Shown piece after piece: positions 42,568 to 51,101 of a DNA stretch of 64,000 nt (position 1 is the first letter of the stretch; every line of letters begins with the position of its first letter). A program made the translations under genes and the position numbers. The notes beneath the pieces are model-generated. The model searched no databases. It was not told the DNA's origin and saw nothing but the letters and a program-made list of their open reading frames with translations. This DNA comes from Streptomyces cylindrosporus (lineage in GTDB: Bacteria; Actinomycetota; Actinomycetes; Streptomycetales; Streptomycetaceae), in contig NZ_JALDAY010000007.1 of the NCBI RefSeq assembly GCF_022698165.1, forward strand, positions 434,001 through 498,000, given 5' to 3'.

Positions 42568-44659
42568 GGACCAGCACCTCCCCGTCCTCAGGACGCCATG
42601 GGCGCCGTACACCCCACCACTCGACAGGAACGTCCGGCTCGGTCCTCGGGGCCTCGCGTGCGGCGGCCCAGGCGCGGAGCGCGAACGCGGCCACCAGGGA
42701 ACCGATCAGGAAGGTCCAGCCGTTGATCGCGTCCGTCAGCCGCAGCACCCAGCCCAGGGCGAGCAGGCCCAGCAGGGCGGGCAGGGCGATCAGGTCGCGG
42801 CCGAGCGGCTCCCATTCGCGGCGGAAGCGGGCGACGATGCCCTCGGGGCTGTGGCCGAGCCCCATGCCCGCGAGGGCGGGCAGGACGGTGACGATGTTCT
42901 GGGTCCAGGAGGCCACGCCGATCAGGATGTTCGGGCCGAGGTAGGCGGTCCCGGCGAACAGGCCGTTGCCGACCGCGCCGAGACCGCCGATGACGGCGAC
43001 CAGGAAGATCGGCAGTCCCGCGACCAGGTTGAACTGCTCGGCGGTGATGGTGCGTTGCTGCATGCCGTAGAGGGCGCCGCCGAGTCCGGCGATGCCCGCC
43101 GACAGGGCGAACACCAGCACCTTGGTCACCAGCAGGTTCCCGCCGAGCGTGGCGTACGCCGCCTCGCTGTCCCGCAGGGCGATCAGCCGCCGTCCGAAGC
43201 CGCCGCGCCGCAGCCAGGCGACGGACAGCGAGGCGAGGCCGAGGAACACGGCGGCGAGAACGGTCAGTTCGGCGGTGGAGTCCAGGTGCAGTCCGAACAG
43301 GTTCGGCCCGGTCATCTCCACCGAGCCCTGGTCGAAGAGGGAGACGCGGACGCCGAACAGGTGGAAGGAGGGCAGCGTGAAGATCCACCGGTCGAGGATC
43401 ACCGCGAACGCCGCCGTGCCGAGGGCCAGGTACACGCCGGAGAACCGCAGCGCGGGCACCGCGATCAGCGCCCCTGCCGCCCCGGACACGGCGACCGCGG
43501 CGAGCAGCGCCCACAGCTCGCCGTGCGCGCCGAGGTGTCCCCACACGACGGCACCGATACCGGCCATGCTGAGCTGGCACAGGGAGATCTGCCCGGCGTA
43601 CCCGGCGAGCGGGACGTACGACAGGGCGACGATGCCCAGAGAGAAGATGGGCCCGTAGGTGACCAGGTCGGCCTCGTCCAGCACCGTGGCCAGGACCACG
43701 CCGAACAGGACGGTCGACGCGGCGAAGACGGCCGTGCCGCGCAGACTGGGCGCCGGGACCTGCACCAGCCGCCGGTCGCGGCCGCGCAGGCGCGGGTGGC
43801 GGAACAGCAGCAGGGCGAGGAAGAGGAGCAGGGCGGGGGCAGCCAGGCGCAGACCGGGCAGGTACTGGTTCTGCGGGAGGTAGCCGGTCAGGTAGCTCTC
43901 CAGGCAGCCGACCACGATCGCGCCGGCGAAGGTGAGCGGCAGGCTGCGCAGCCGGCCGAAGACGGCGGCGGTGTAGGCGCTGACGATCAGCAGGGAGAGC
44001 TGGGAGGCGTCGAGGGCGACGGTCGGGGCGATGAGGATGCCGCCGATCGCGGCGAGCTGCGTGCCGAGGATCCAGGCGACGCGTCCGGCCCGGACCGGGT
44101 CGGCGCCGGTGAGCCGGACCAGGGCGCGGTCGTCGACGGTGGCCCGCATCTCGGCGCCCGTACGGGTGCGGTTGAGCAGGAACCACAGGCCGGCCGCGAC
44201 CGCCACCGCGACCGTCATGGTGATCGCCTGGTGCCAGGTGATCGTGGCCGGGCCGAGGTGGAAGGGCTTCTTGTCGGCGAGGAACACGGAGAGCGGGCGG
44301 GGGACGTCGGGGTCCCAGATCCAGCGGGCGGCGGCGATGGCGCCGCTGAGCAGCGCCACCGTCATCACCAGCCGTTCGGCCTCGCCGAGCCGCTGCACGG
44401 GCCGCATGAGGACCCGTTCGACGACGAGGCCGAACCCCGGCGCGATTACCAGGAGCACCACCGCCAGGGCCACCGGGACCGGCCAGCCCCAGCCGACGGT
44501 GAACTGCCAGTAGCAGAACGCCGCCAGCATGCCCGCCGCGCCGTGCGCGAAGTTGAACACGCCGGTGGTGACGTAGGTGAGCACCAGGCCACTGCCGATG
44601 ACCGCGTAGATGGCGGCGGTGCTCAGGCCGACGATCCCGAAGGTCAGGAACTGCTCCAT
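42548..44659 (-). CDS. Fused LivH-LivM-type ABC permease
   Basis: 703 residues, where separate LivH and LivM are about 300 and 350. Residues about 1-295 are LivH-like (MEQFLTFGIVGLSTAAIYAVIGSGLVLTYVTTG blocks, N-terminal helices, GCLESYLTGYLP loop). Residues about 310-640 are LivM-like (YVPLAGYAGQISLCQLSMAGIGA, ALRDSEAAYATLGGN, GIAGLGGALYGMQQ, IGGLGAVGNGLFAG). Two or more further hydrophobic segments lie at the end. A single reading frame with no internal start needed, so the fusion is real in this sequence. Follows the binding-protein gene directly. Confidence 0.9.
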   Translation of the reverse strand: MEQFLTFGIVGLSTAAIYAVIGSGLVLTYVTTGVFNFAHGAAGMLAAFCYWQFTVGWGWPVPVALAVVLLVIAPGFGLVVERVLMRPVQRLGEAERLVMTVALLSGAIAAARWIWDPDVPRPLSVFLADKKPFHLGPATITWHQAITMTVAVAVAAGLWFLLNRTRTGAEMRATVDDRALVRLTGADPVRAGRVAWILGTQLAAIGGILIAPTVALDASQLSLLIVSAYTAAVFGRLRSLPLTFAGAIVVGCLESYLTGYLPQNQYLPGLRLAAPALLLFLALLLFRHPRLRGRDRRLVQVPAPSLRGTAVFAASTVLFGVVLATVLDEADLVTYGPIFSLGIVALSYVPLAGYAGQISLCQLSMAGIGAVVWGHLGAHGELWALLAAVAVSGAAGALIAVPALRFSGVYLALGTAAFAVILDRWIFTLPSFHLFGVRVSLFDQGSVEMTGPNLFGLHLDSTAELTVLAAVFLGLASLSVAWLRRGGFGRRLIALRDSEAAYATLGGNLLVTKVLVFALSAGIAGLGGALYGMQQRTITAEQFNLVAGLPIFLVAVIGGLGAVGNGLFAGTAYLGPNILIGVASWTQNIVTVLPALAGMGLGHSPEGIVARFRREWEPLGRDLIALPALLGLLALGWVLRLTDAINGWTFLIGSLVAAFALRAWAAAREAPRTEPDVPVEWWGVRRPWRPEDGEVLVRATAGS

Positions 44660-46048
44660 CTACTTCACATCGCTCATGCTCTTGCCGACGTCGGCGAGGG
44701 TGAGGGGCTTGCCGTAGTTCCCCTTGAACTTGTACGGGGACTCGTTGCAGCGGTAGGCGCCGTCATTGGGCTGGAAGTCGGCCGGCACCCACCCCTTCGA
44801 GGTCGCCTTCTCGACGTTGAAGCAGGTCAGCGGGGCGTCGGCCTTGGACAGGTCGACGGGGGCGAGCAGTCCGCCGCCGGTCCACGCGGTCTCCTTGCGG
44901 GCCGCGTTGTACAGGCAGGTGCGGGTCAGCTGGTCGCCGCAGGAGGAGGCGGCCTTGGCGAAGAGCAGCCAGGACGCGAAGCCCCGTACGCCGGGCAGCG
45001 TCGGCTGGGCGTTGGGCGCGTACTTCTTGAAGAGGGTGACGAGTTGCTCGGTCGCCGGGTTGTCGGCGGCCTTCTCCAGCGGGTACACGCCGCTGAGGTC
45101 GGCGAAGTTGTTCTGGTAGTCGAGGGACTTGCCGGCCAGCTGGAGGAAGGCGGGACCGTACGCGTTGTTGTTGGCGTCGATCCAGTCCAGCTTGTAGTTC
45201 ATGCCGGTCAGCACCTGCTCCAGCTTGGACAGACTCGCGAAGTCCCCGAGGAAGACCAGGCCCTTGACGCCCTTGCTCTTGATGGACTGCGCGTACGGCG
45301 TCCAGTCGGAGACTCCGGCGGCCGGGTAGAGATCGTGGTACGTGATCTTGGCGCCGGCGGCCTTGAGGCTCTCCTGGGCGCGCGCGTCGATGACCTTGCT
45401 GACCGCGGCGTCGCCCGCGATGGTGCCGACGGCTGAGGCGGACTTGGGGTAGGCGGTCTTCAGGAGCCACTGGTAGTAGCCGGGGTAGCGGTCGTACGAG
45501 GCGCCGCCGGTGGCGTTGAGCTGCAGGTCGGAGCCCTGGTTCTGGATCTGGCTGACCTGGGCCGGGAAGTCGGGCAGCAGACACTTCAGCCGGTCCTGGA
45601 CGCCCAGGGCGTCAAGGGCGGAGCCGCCGCCGACCAGCGCGAAGTCCGACTTGCAGGCCTCCAGCATCCGCTGGCGGACCTCCATCAGCTTGGAGTCGTG
45701 GACGGTGGCCTCGATCTTGCGGCCGTTGATGCCGCCGGCCGCGTTGCACCAGGAGGTGAACACCTTGGCGGTGTCGCCGAATTCGGAGTTCTTGGTGAAG
45801 CCGACGTCGGACATGACACCGAGCTTGATCGTGTCGGCGGTGACGCCCTGGGCGGTCGCGCTCTTCGCGTCCCCCGGTCCGCAGACCTTCTTCAGGTCGC
45901 CGAAGTCGCCGCTCGTGGCCTGCTGTGCGGCCTTGGTGGGGGACGCGTCGCCGTCGCTCGCGTCACCCGCGCTGTCGTGACCGCCGCATCCGGCGACGGC
46001 CAGCAGCGCGGCCGCCGCCAGGGCGGCCGGTATTGCCTGGACTCTCAC
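44660..46048 (-). CDS. ABC substrate-binding lipoprotein (LivK type)
   Basis: 462 residues. Signal peptide with lipobox LAVAGC, Cys21 being the lipidation site, followed by a Ser/Ala/Asp-rich linker. Two-lobed binding protein: DTIKLGVMSDVGFTKN (about 72-87), ALVGGGSALDALGVQ, VKGLVFLGDFASLSKLEQVL (about 262-281). Several Cys pairs suggest disulfides outside the cell. Captures the substrate for the adjoining permease and ATPases. Stop codon touches the permease start; gap of 44 bp to the aldehyde dehydrogenase upstream. Confidence 0.92.
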   Translation of the reverse strand: MRVQAIPAALAAAALLAVAGCGGHDSAGDASDGDASPTKAAQQATSGDFGDLKKVCGPGDAKSATAQGVTADTIKLGVMSDVGFTKNSEFGDTAKVFTSWCNAAGGINGRKIEATVHDSKLMEVRQRMLEACKSDFALVGGGSALDALGVQDRLKCLLPDFPAQVSQIQNQGSDLQLNATGGASYDRYPGYYQWLLKTAYPKSASAVGTIAGDAAVSKVIDARAQESLKAAGAKITYHDLYPAAGVSDWTPYAQSIKSKGVKGLVFLGDFASLSKLEQVLTGMNYKLDWIDANNNAYGPAFLQLAGKSLDYQNNFADLSGVYPLEKAADNPATEQLVTLFKKYAPNAQPTLPGVRGFASWLLFAKAASSCGDQLTRTCLYNAARKETAWTGGGLLAPVDLSKADAPLTCFNVEKATSKGWVPADFQPNDGAYRCNESPYKFKGNYGKPLTLADVGKSMSDVK

Positions 46049-46092
46049 GGGGTGCCTCCTCGGTGGTGTTCCCCGGACTGCCGCGCGCTCGG

Positions 46093-47547
46093 TCAGCCGA
46101 CCGGCACGGCAAAGGTCTTGAGCTCGAGGAACTCCTCCAGCCCCGCCACACCCATCTCGCGTCCGATACCGGACTCCTTGAACCCGCCGAACGGGGCGTC
46201 GGCGGCGAAGTAGTTGCCCCCGTTGATGCTGAACGTGCCGCTGCGGATCCGCCGGGCCACCGCGGTCGCCCGCTCCTCGTCGGCGCCCATCACCCCGCCG
46301 GACAGCCCGTACGCGGTGCCGTTGGCGATCCGGACGGCGTCGTCATCGTCGTCGTACGCGATGACGGCGAGCACCGGCCCGAAGACCTCCTCCTGGGCGA
46401 TCTCGGAGTCCGGGTCGACGCCCGCGAGCAGCGTCGGCTCGTAGAAGAAGCCCTCGCGCTCGGCGGGCCGCCCGCCGGTCACCAGGCGGGCCCCGGCGGC
46501 GACCGCCCGCTCGACCATGCCGTGCACCTTGGCGCGCTGCTTCTCGCTGATCAGCGGGCCCATGTTGGTCTTCGGGTCGGCCGGGTCGCCGTAGCGCACC
46601 TTGCCGAGCATCGCCGCGACCAGGCCGACGATCTCGTCGTGCTTGTCGCGCGGGACCAGCAGCCGTGAGGTGAGCGCGCAGCCTTGTCCGGAGTGGGAGC
46701 AGATGGTGAACGCGGTGAACATGGCGGCGGTCGCGAAGTCGGCGTCGTCCAGGACGATCATCGCGGACTTGCCGCCGAGCTCCAGGAACACCCGCTTCAG
46801 GCTCGCCGAGGCCGCCGCCATGATCGCCTTGCCGACCGGGGTCGACCCGGTGAAGGTGATCATGTCGATGCCGGGATGCGTGGTGAGCAGCTGCCCGGTC
46901 TCCGGTCCCGCGGAGGTGAGGATGTTGACGACCCCTGCGGGGATGTCGGTCTCCTCGGCGATGATCCGGCCGAGCGCGAGGGTCGTCCACGGCGTGTCGG
47001 GGGCGCCCTTGAGCACCACCGTGCAGCCGGCGGCGAGCGCGGGGGCGAGCTTGGCGATGGCCAGCTGGTTGGGGAAGTTGTACGGCAGGATGGCCGCGAC
47101 GACCCCGGAGGCCTCCTTCTCCACCCAGCGGCGGTGGGTCAGGCCCCGGCTCTCCAGCTCGGGCAACTCCTCGCGGAACTCGTAGCGTTCGAGCAGGGAG
47201 GCGTAGTACTTGACCATCTCGATCGGCTCGTCGAGCTGGGGACCGTGGGTGAGCTGACGGGGCGCGCCCACCTCGGCGATGGTCAACTCCCGCAGTTCCT
47301 CGCGGTGTTCGTGCAGCGCGTCGTAGAACTGGCGCAGGCAGCGCAGCCGCAGTTCGCGGTCGCGCATCCAGTCGGTCGTGTCGAAGGCCCGGCGGGCGGC
47401 CGCGACGGCCGCCTCGACATGGCCGGCCTCCGCGTCGGACGCCGTCCCCAGCACCTTCCCGGTGGACGGATCGACGGTCTCGAAGCTGCGCCCCGCAGCC
47501 ACGAGCTCCCCGTCGATCAACAGCCGGTCCTCATGGAAAAGACTCAC
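46093..47547 (-). CDS. Aldehyde dehydrogenase
   Basis: 484 residues from GTG 47547 with GGGGAG upstream. Cofactor/active-site blocks: ILPYNFPNQLAIAKLAPALAAG parts (about 142-163), FTGSTPVGKAIM (about 229-240), catalytic Glu in LELGGKSAMIV (about 254-264) and catalytic Cys in SHSGQGCALTSRLL (about 287-300), and EEVFGPVLAV (about 384). Oxidises an aldehyde to an acid with NAD(P). First gene of the thirteen-gene leftward operon. A good candidate for turning an oxygenase-derived aldehyde into the acid that is then CoA-activated. Confidence 0.92.
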   Translation of the reverse strand: MSLFHEDRLLIDGELVAAGRSFETVDPSTGKVLGTASDAEAGHVEAAVAAARRAFDTTDWMRDRELRLRCLRQFYDALHEHREELRELTIAEVGAPRQLTHGPQLDEPIEMVKYYASLLERYEFREELPELESRGLTHRRWVEKEASGVVAAILPYNFPNQLAIAKLAPALAAGCTVVLKGAPDTPWTTLALGRIIAEETDIPAGVVNILTSAGPETGQLLTTHPGIDMITFTGSTPVGKAIMAAASASLKRVFLELGGKSAMIVLDDADFATAAMFTAFTICSHSGQGCALTSRLLVPRDKHDEIVGLVAAMLGKVRYGDPADPKTNMGPLISEKQRAKVHGMVERAVAAGARLVTGGRPAEREGFFYEPTLLAGVDPDSEIAQEEVFGPVLAVIAYDDDDDAVRIANGTAYGLSGGVMGADEERATAVARRIRSGTFSINGGNYFAADAPFGGFKESGIGREMGVAGLEEFLELKTFAVPVG

Positions 47548-47612
47548 GGCTCCCCATCTCTTCTGGGTGTCACAGGCTCTGCTTGCCATGGCCCTGCCTG
47601 CGGTGGAAAGTA

Positions 47613-47662
47613 GCTTCTCACTAGATGAGAAGCAACCTGTCGCGCAGGAGAATTAGGCATTC
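47613..47662. promoter_or_regulatory. Inverted repeat and operator-like copy between long operon and 47683
   Basis: GCTTCTCA (47613-47620), CTAGA, TGAGAAGC (47626-47633) is a perfect 8-5-8 inverted repeat built from TTCTC and GAGAA halves in the opposite order to the island operator. GAGAATTAGGCATTC at 47648-47662 has the normal left arm and a shifted right one. Both lie in the 135-bp divergent gap, and must serve the 13-gene operon, the 47683 gene, or both. Confidence 0.6.
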
Positions 47663-47682
47663 ACACGAGAGCGGGAGGAATC

Positions 47683-48147
47683 ATGCCCGGTCAACGCAGG
47701 GGTACCGCCATCGCCATGTCCGGCGAAGAACAGGACACTTTTCTGCGCAGCCGACCCATCTGCCGCGTGGCCACCGTCGGCCCCGGCGGGCATCCGCATG
47801 CCGGCGCGCTCTGGTTCGTCTGGGACGGAACCGCGCTCTGGCTCAACTCCCTCACCCGCAGCCAGCGTTGGACCGACCTGGGGCGCGATCCGCGGCTCAG
47901 CGTGCTGGTCGACGACGGGGGGTTCGAGTTCCTCCAGCTGCGGGGCGTCGAGCTGCTCGGGAGCGCGGAGGTGGTCGGGGAGGTGCCGCGGAAGGGTGCG
48001 GCGGTGACGGAGCTCGCCGAGCCGGAGCGGCTCTTCGCCGAGAAGTACATGGGCGGCGGCGACTTCCGGTACGACGGCCGGCACGGGTGGCTGCGACTGC
48101 GGCCGGAGAAGGTCGTCAGCTGGGACTTCGGGAAGCTGCGGGCGTGA
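47683..48147 (+). CDS. Pyridoxamine 5'-phosphate oxidase-like FMN/F420-binding protein
   Basis: 154 residues of the split beta-barrel flavin-binding fold. FLRSRPICRVATVGPGGHPHAGALWFVWDGTALWLNSLTRSQRWTDLGRDPRLSVLVDDGG in blocks over residues about 20-80, then a second set of strands ending EKVVSWDFGKL. Actinobacterial members bind F420, FMN or heme, and this sequence does not decide. ATG 47683 with GGGAGGAA. Divergent from the aldehyde dehydrogenase, monocistronic, with 105 bp to the next gene. Perhaps reduces an unsaturated intermediate. Confidence 0.85.
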   Translation: MPGQRRGTAIAMSGEEQDTFLRSRPICRVATVGPGGHPHAGALWFVWDGTALWLNSLTRSQRWTDLGRDPRLSVLVDDGGFEFLQLRGVELLGSAEVVGEVPRKGAAVTELAEPERLFAEKYMGGGDFRYDGRHGWLRLRPEKVVSWDFGKLRA

Positions 48148-48193
48148 TGGTTGACGGGGTGGCGGCGGGGGTGAAAATCTGACAGTCGGAAAT

Positions 48194-48208
48194 GAGAATG
48201 CCATTCTC
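48194..48208. promoter_or_regulatory. Perfect island operator for 48252-51100 operon
   Basis: GAGAATGCCATTCTC is a 7-1-7 perfect palindrome, extended by T and A to 8-1-8 (48193-48209). It abuts a second, different palindrome at 48208-48230. Confidence 0.75.
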
Positions 48209-48230
48209 AGTGCTATGTGACATAGCACTG
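48208..48230. promoter_or_regulatory. 23-bp perfect palindrome, second operator
   Basis: Left arm CAGTGCTATGT (48208-48218), centre G, then its exact reverse complement (48220-48230). It shares the base at 48208 with the island operator and lies 22 bp before the start at 48252. I found no second copy in the window, so it may be the site of a different regulator. Confidence 0.65.
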
Positions 48231-48251
48231 ATCCACACCGAGGGAGCCCGC

Positions 48252-48824
48252 ATGCCGCCCCGCCTCCCCCCACTCCCGGCCGACCAGTGGACCGACCGCA
48301 CCCGTGACGTCCTCTCCGCCCTGCTCCCCCGCAGCATGCGCAACGCCGAGGCGGCTGGCAGCATGCTCTCCACGCTGGTCCGCCATCCCGACCTGACCGG
48401 GGCGTTCCTCCCGTTCAGTACGTACTTCCTGGTCCACTCGACGCTGCCGGACCGCCTGCGCGAGCTGGTGGTCCTGCGGGTCGCCAGGCGCCGCGACTGC
48501 GCCTACGAGTGGACCCACCACTTCCACGCGGCCCAGCAGCTGGGCCTGACCGAGGCGGAGATCGAGGCGGCCGGGCAGGGCAAGGCGGCGGATCCGCTGG
48601 AGAGCCTGGTCCTGGGCGCCGTCGACGAGCTGGAGGACGGCCACGACGTCTCGGACGCCACCTGGGCCGCCCTCGCCGAGCGGCTGTCCGAGCACCAGCT
48701 GATGGACCTGGTGTTCACCGTGGGGGCGTACGGCCTGATGGCGACGGCCTTCAACACCTTCGGCATCCGGCCCGAACACGACGCGCGCGAGCGTGCGGAG
48801 AGAAGGAGTGCCCGTGGCAAGTGA
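48252..48824 (+). CDS. Carboxymuconolactone decarboxylase/AhpD-family protein
   Basis: 190 residues. The CMD core is in LRELVVLRVARRRDCAYEWTHHFHAAQQLGLTEAEIEA blocks (about 72-110). It has a single Cys-Ala-Tyr-Glu-Trp-x-His motif, the AhpD-like exx-Cys-x-Tyr-x2-x-His pattern without a CxxC pair. Members of this size occur widely beside lipid-catabolic genes. ATG 48252 with GGGAG. First gene of a four-gene operon with 48814, 49236 and 50339; overlaps the next gene by 11 bp. Confidence 0.87.
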   Translation: MPPRLPPLPADQWTDRTRDVLSALLPRSMRNAEAAGSMLSTLVRHPDLTGAFLPFSTYFLVHSTLPDRLRELVVLRVARRRDCAYEWTHHFHAAQQLGLTEAEIEAAGQGKAADPLESLVLGAVDELEDGHDVSDATWAALAERLSEHQLMDLVFTVGAYGLMATAFNTFGIRPEHDARERAERRSARGK

Positions 48825-49239
48825 CGCCACCACCGACGACCTCGTGGAGATCCAGCAGCTCCTCGCCCGTTACGCGGTGACCATCACCCGGGGCGACATC
48901 GACGGGCTCCTCACGGTCTTCACCCCGGACGGAACGTACAGCGCGTTCGGCGACACCTATCCGCTCACCGACTTCCCCGACCTGGTGGCCGCCGCCCCCA
49001 AGGGCCTGTTCCTCACCGGCACACCGCTCGTCGAGCTGTCCGGGGACACCGCGAGCGGCACCCAGCCGCTGTGCTTCGTCGACCACGCCACGCACGACAT
49101 GCGCATCGGCTACTACGACGACACCTACGTCCGCACCGCCGACGGCTGGCGGCTGCGCACACGGGCCATGACCTTCATCCGCCGCAGCGGCGCGCACGAC
49201 TCGGGGCGCCCGCACGCGTTCGAACTCCCCGGCGTATGA
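48814..49239 (+). CDS. SnoaL-like/nuclear transport factor 2-fold protein
   Basis: 141 residues from GTG 48814 with GAAGGAG. DLVEIQQLLARYAVTITRGDIDGLLTVFTPDGTYSAFG blocks (about 8-47) are the cone-shaped SnoaL/ketosteroid-isomerase fold, and the ending YVRTADGWRLRTRAMTFIRRSG is standard. Family members isomerise, hydrate or dehydrate cyclic compounds. In this operon it could move a double bond or open a ring before the acyl-CoA dehydrogenase pair (inference). ATGA overlap with 49236. Confidence 0.87.
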   Translation: MASDATTDDLVEIQQLLARYAVTITRGDIDGLLTVFTPDGTYSAFGDTYPLTDFPDLVAAAPKGLFLTGTPLVELSGDTASGTQPLCFVDHATHDMRIGYYDDTYVRTADGWRLRTRAMTFIRRSGAHDSGRPHAFELPGV

Positions 49240-50336
49240 GCGCCTTCACCACGGCGGCGGAGTTCCGCACCGCCGTCCAGGCCTGGCTCGACGAGCACGA
49301 CCTCGCCCCGGGCCCCGATCGCTCGCTGGACGCGCAGGTCGCCCAACTGGCCCGGGTGCGCCGGGCGTTGTTCGACGCGGACTGGATGCGGTACGGCTGG
49401 CCGGAGCGGGTCGGCGGGCTCGGCGGCCCCGCCGTCCTCCGGGCGGTGCTCGGCGAGGAGGTCGCCACCCGCGGCCTCGCGGAGCCCGGCATATACTCCA
49501 TGGTCGAGGTCCTCACCCCGACGCTCATCTCCTACGCCAGTCCCGATCTGGCCGCCGAAATGGTCCCGTTGCTGCTGAGCGGCCGGGAGCAGTGGTGCCA
49601 GGGCTTCTCCGAGCCGGGCTCGGGCAGCGATCTCGCCTCCCTCACCACCCGCGCCGTCCCGCAGGGCGACCACTGGGTGGTCAACGGCCAGAAGGTGTGG
49701 ACGAGCCTCGCCCAGTACGCGGCCCGCTGCGTCCTGCTCACCCGCACCGCGCCCGGGCACGACGGCATCACCGCCTTCTTCGTCGACATGGACACCCCGG
49801 GCATCACCGTCCGTCCGCTGCGCACGATGCACGGCGTGGACGAGTTCGCCGAGGTCTTCTTCGACGACGTGATCGTGCCCGCCGACCGGATGCTCGGCCG
49901 CCCCGGCGACGGCTGGCGCCTGGCGATGGACCTGCTTCCGCACGAGCGCTCCACCTGCTTCTGGCACCGCGTCGCCCACCTCTACACCCGCCTCGACCGC
50001 CTGCTCGACCAGACCGAGGCCCCGGACGACGCGGCCCTCGGCGCCGCCTACCTCGCCCTGCACACGGTCCGCTGCCGCTCGCACGCGACCCAGCGGCGGC
50101 TGGCGGACGGGGCCGCGCTGGGCCCGGAGACCTCCGTCGACAAGGTGCTGCTGGCCACCGCGGAGCAACAACTCTTCGAGACGGTACGGGACTTGCTGCC
50201 CGGGGTCGTGGAGCTGACCGGGTCGCCCTGGCGCTCGGAGTACCTCTACGCGCGGGCGGCCACCATCTACGGCGGCACCGCCGAGATCCAGCGCAACATC
50301 ATCGCCCGCCGCCTGCTCGACCTGGGGAGGGACTGA
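49236..50336 (+). CDS. Acyl-CoA dehydrogenase, alpha-type subunit of a pair
   Basis: 366 residues. CQGFSEPGSGSDLASLTTRAV (about 117-137 in blocks), WVVNGQKVWTSLAQYA (about 147-162), DEFAEVFFDDVIVP, and IYGGTAEIQRNIIARRLLDLG at the end. The usual catalytic Glu of EGT is Gly. It is followed 2 bp later by a half-sized partner (50339-51100), the arrangement of actinobacterial heterotetrameric FadE enzymes in which FAD sits at the subunit interface (family knowledge). Acts on a bulky acyl-CoA (inference). Confidence 0.9.
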   Translation: MSAFTTAAEFRTAVQAWLDEHDLAPGPDRSLDAQVAQLARVRRALFDADWMRYGWPERVGGLGGPAVLRAVLGEEVATRGLAEPGIYSMVEVLTPTLISYASPDLAAEMVPLLLSGREQWCQGFSEPGSGSDLASLTTRAVPQGDHWVVNGQKVWTSLAQYAARCVLLTRTAPGHDGITAFFVDMDTPGITVRPLRTMHGVDEFAEVFFDDVIVPADRMLGRPGDGWRLAMDLLPHERSTCFWHRVAHLYTRLDRLLDQTEAPDDAALGAAYLALHTVRCRSHATQRRLADGAALGPETSVDKVLLATAEQQLFETVRDLLPGVVELTGSPWRSEYLYARAATIYGGTAEIQRNIIARRLLDLGRD

Positions 50337-50338
50337 CC

Positions 50339-51100
50339 ATGGACCCCGCCGAGGTGGAGCTCCTCACCGAGACGCTCCGCAAGACGATGACCACGGTGGC
50401 CTCCGGCCCCGCCCTGGACACCGCCCTCCTGGAGCTGGGATGGCGGGAGCTGCTCGCCGAGTATCCGGAGGTGGCGGTACCGACCGTGTTCCGGCTGCTC
50501 GGCGAGACGGGAGCGCATGCCTCGGTGCTCACCGATGTGGTCGGCGCGGTGCCCCTGCCGTATGCGGGCGGCCGGTGGGTGGAGTGGGGACAGGGCGCTA
50601 CGGCGCCCGGCGCCGGGCTGGACGAGGAGCTGCCCCTGCGGCTCCTGCCGGCCGGCCGTCCCGTGCCCGTGGCCGCGGGCCGCCGTGCCGTCGGCTGGTG
50701 GCTCCTCGGCACCGGGCGGGCCATGCTGACGCTCGCCCGCGGGCACGCCCTGGACCGCGTCCAGTTCGGCCGGCCCCTCGCCTCGTTCCAGGCGGTACGG
50801 CACCGGCTCGCGGAGACCCTTGTGGCGCTGGAGGGCGCCGAGGCCGTCCTCGCGGTCGCCGAGGACGGCCTGGGTTCGCTGCTGGCCAAGGCGGCGGCCG
50901 GGCAGGCGGCGCTGACGGCGGCCCGGCACTGCCAGCAGGTGCTGGGCGGGATCGGGTTCACCGCCGAGCACCCGCTGCACCGGCATGTGCGCCGGGCCGT
51001 CGTACTGGACGGACTGCTGGGCAGCGCACGGGAGTTGACGCGGGAGGCCGGGGCGCTGCTGCGCGCGGAGGGCGCGGCGCCCCGGCTGGTCCAGCTGTGA
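50339..51100 (+). CDS. Acyl-CoA dehydrogenase, short beta-type subunit
   Basis: 253 residues, much shorter than a full dehydrogenase. The C-terminal helical domain is clear: ARGHALDRVQFGRPLASFQAVRHRLAETLVALEGAEAVL blocks (about 132-170) and ARHCQQVLGGIGFTAEHPLHRHVRRAVVLDGLLG (about 200-233). The middle beta domain is reduced and no EGT motif exists. Fits a non-catalytic or half-site partner of 49236-50336. Convergent with the SDR at 51102, separated by one base. Confidence 0.85.
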   Translation: MDPAEVELLTETLRKTMTTVASGPALDTALLELGWRELLAEYPEVAVPTVFRLLGETGAHASVLTDVVGAVPLPYAGGRWVEWGQGATAPGAGLDEELPLRLLPAGRPVPVAAGRRAVGWWLLGTGRAMLTLARGHALDRVQFGRPLASFQAVRHRLAETLVALEGAEAVLAVAEDGLGSLLAKAAAGQAALTAARHCQQVLGGIGFTAEHPLHRHVRRAVVLDGLLGSARELTREAGALLRAEGAAPRLVQL

Positions 51101-51101
51101 G

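Noticed and set aside
48193..48209. Reading the palindrome as a Fur/Zur-type box (7-1-7 TGAnAATnnnATTnTCA)
   Set aside because: The form is superficially similar, but no metal uptake, ribosomal paralogue or siderophore gene is downstream of any copy, while all copies precede acyl-CoA genes and two TetR genes.
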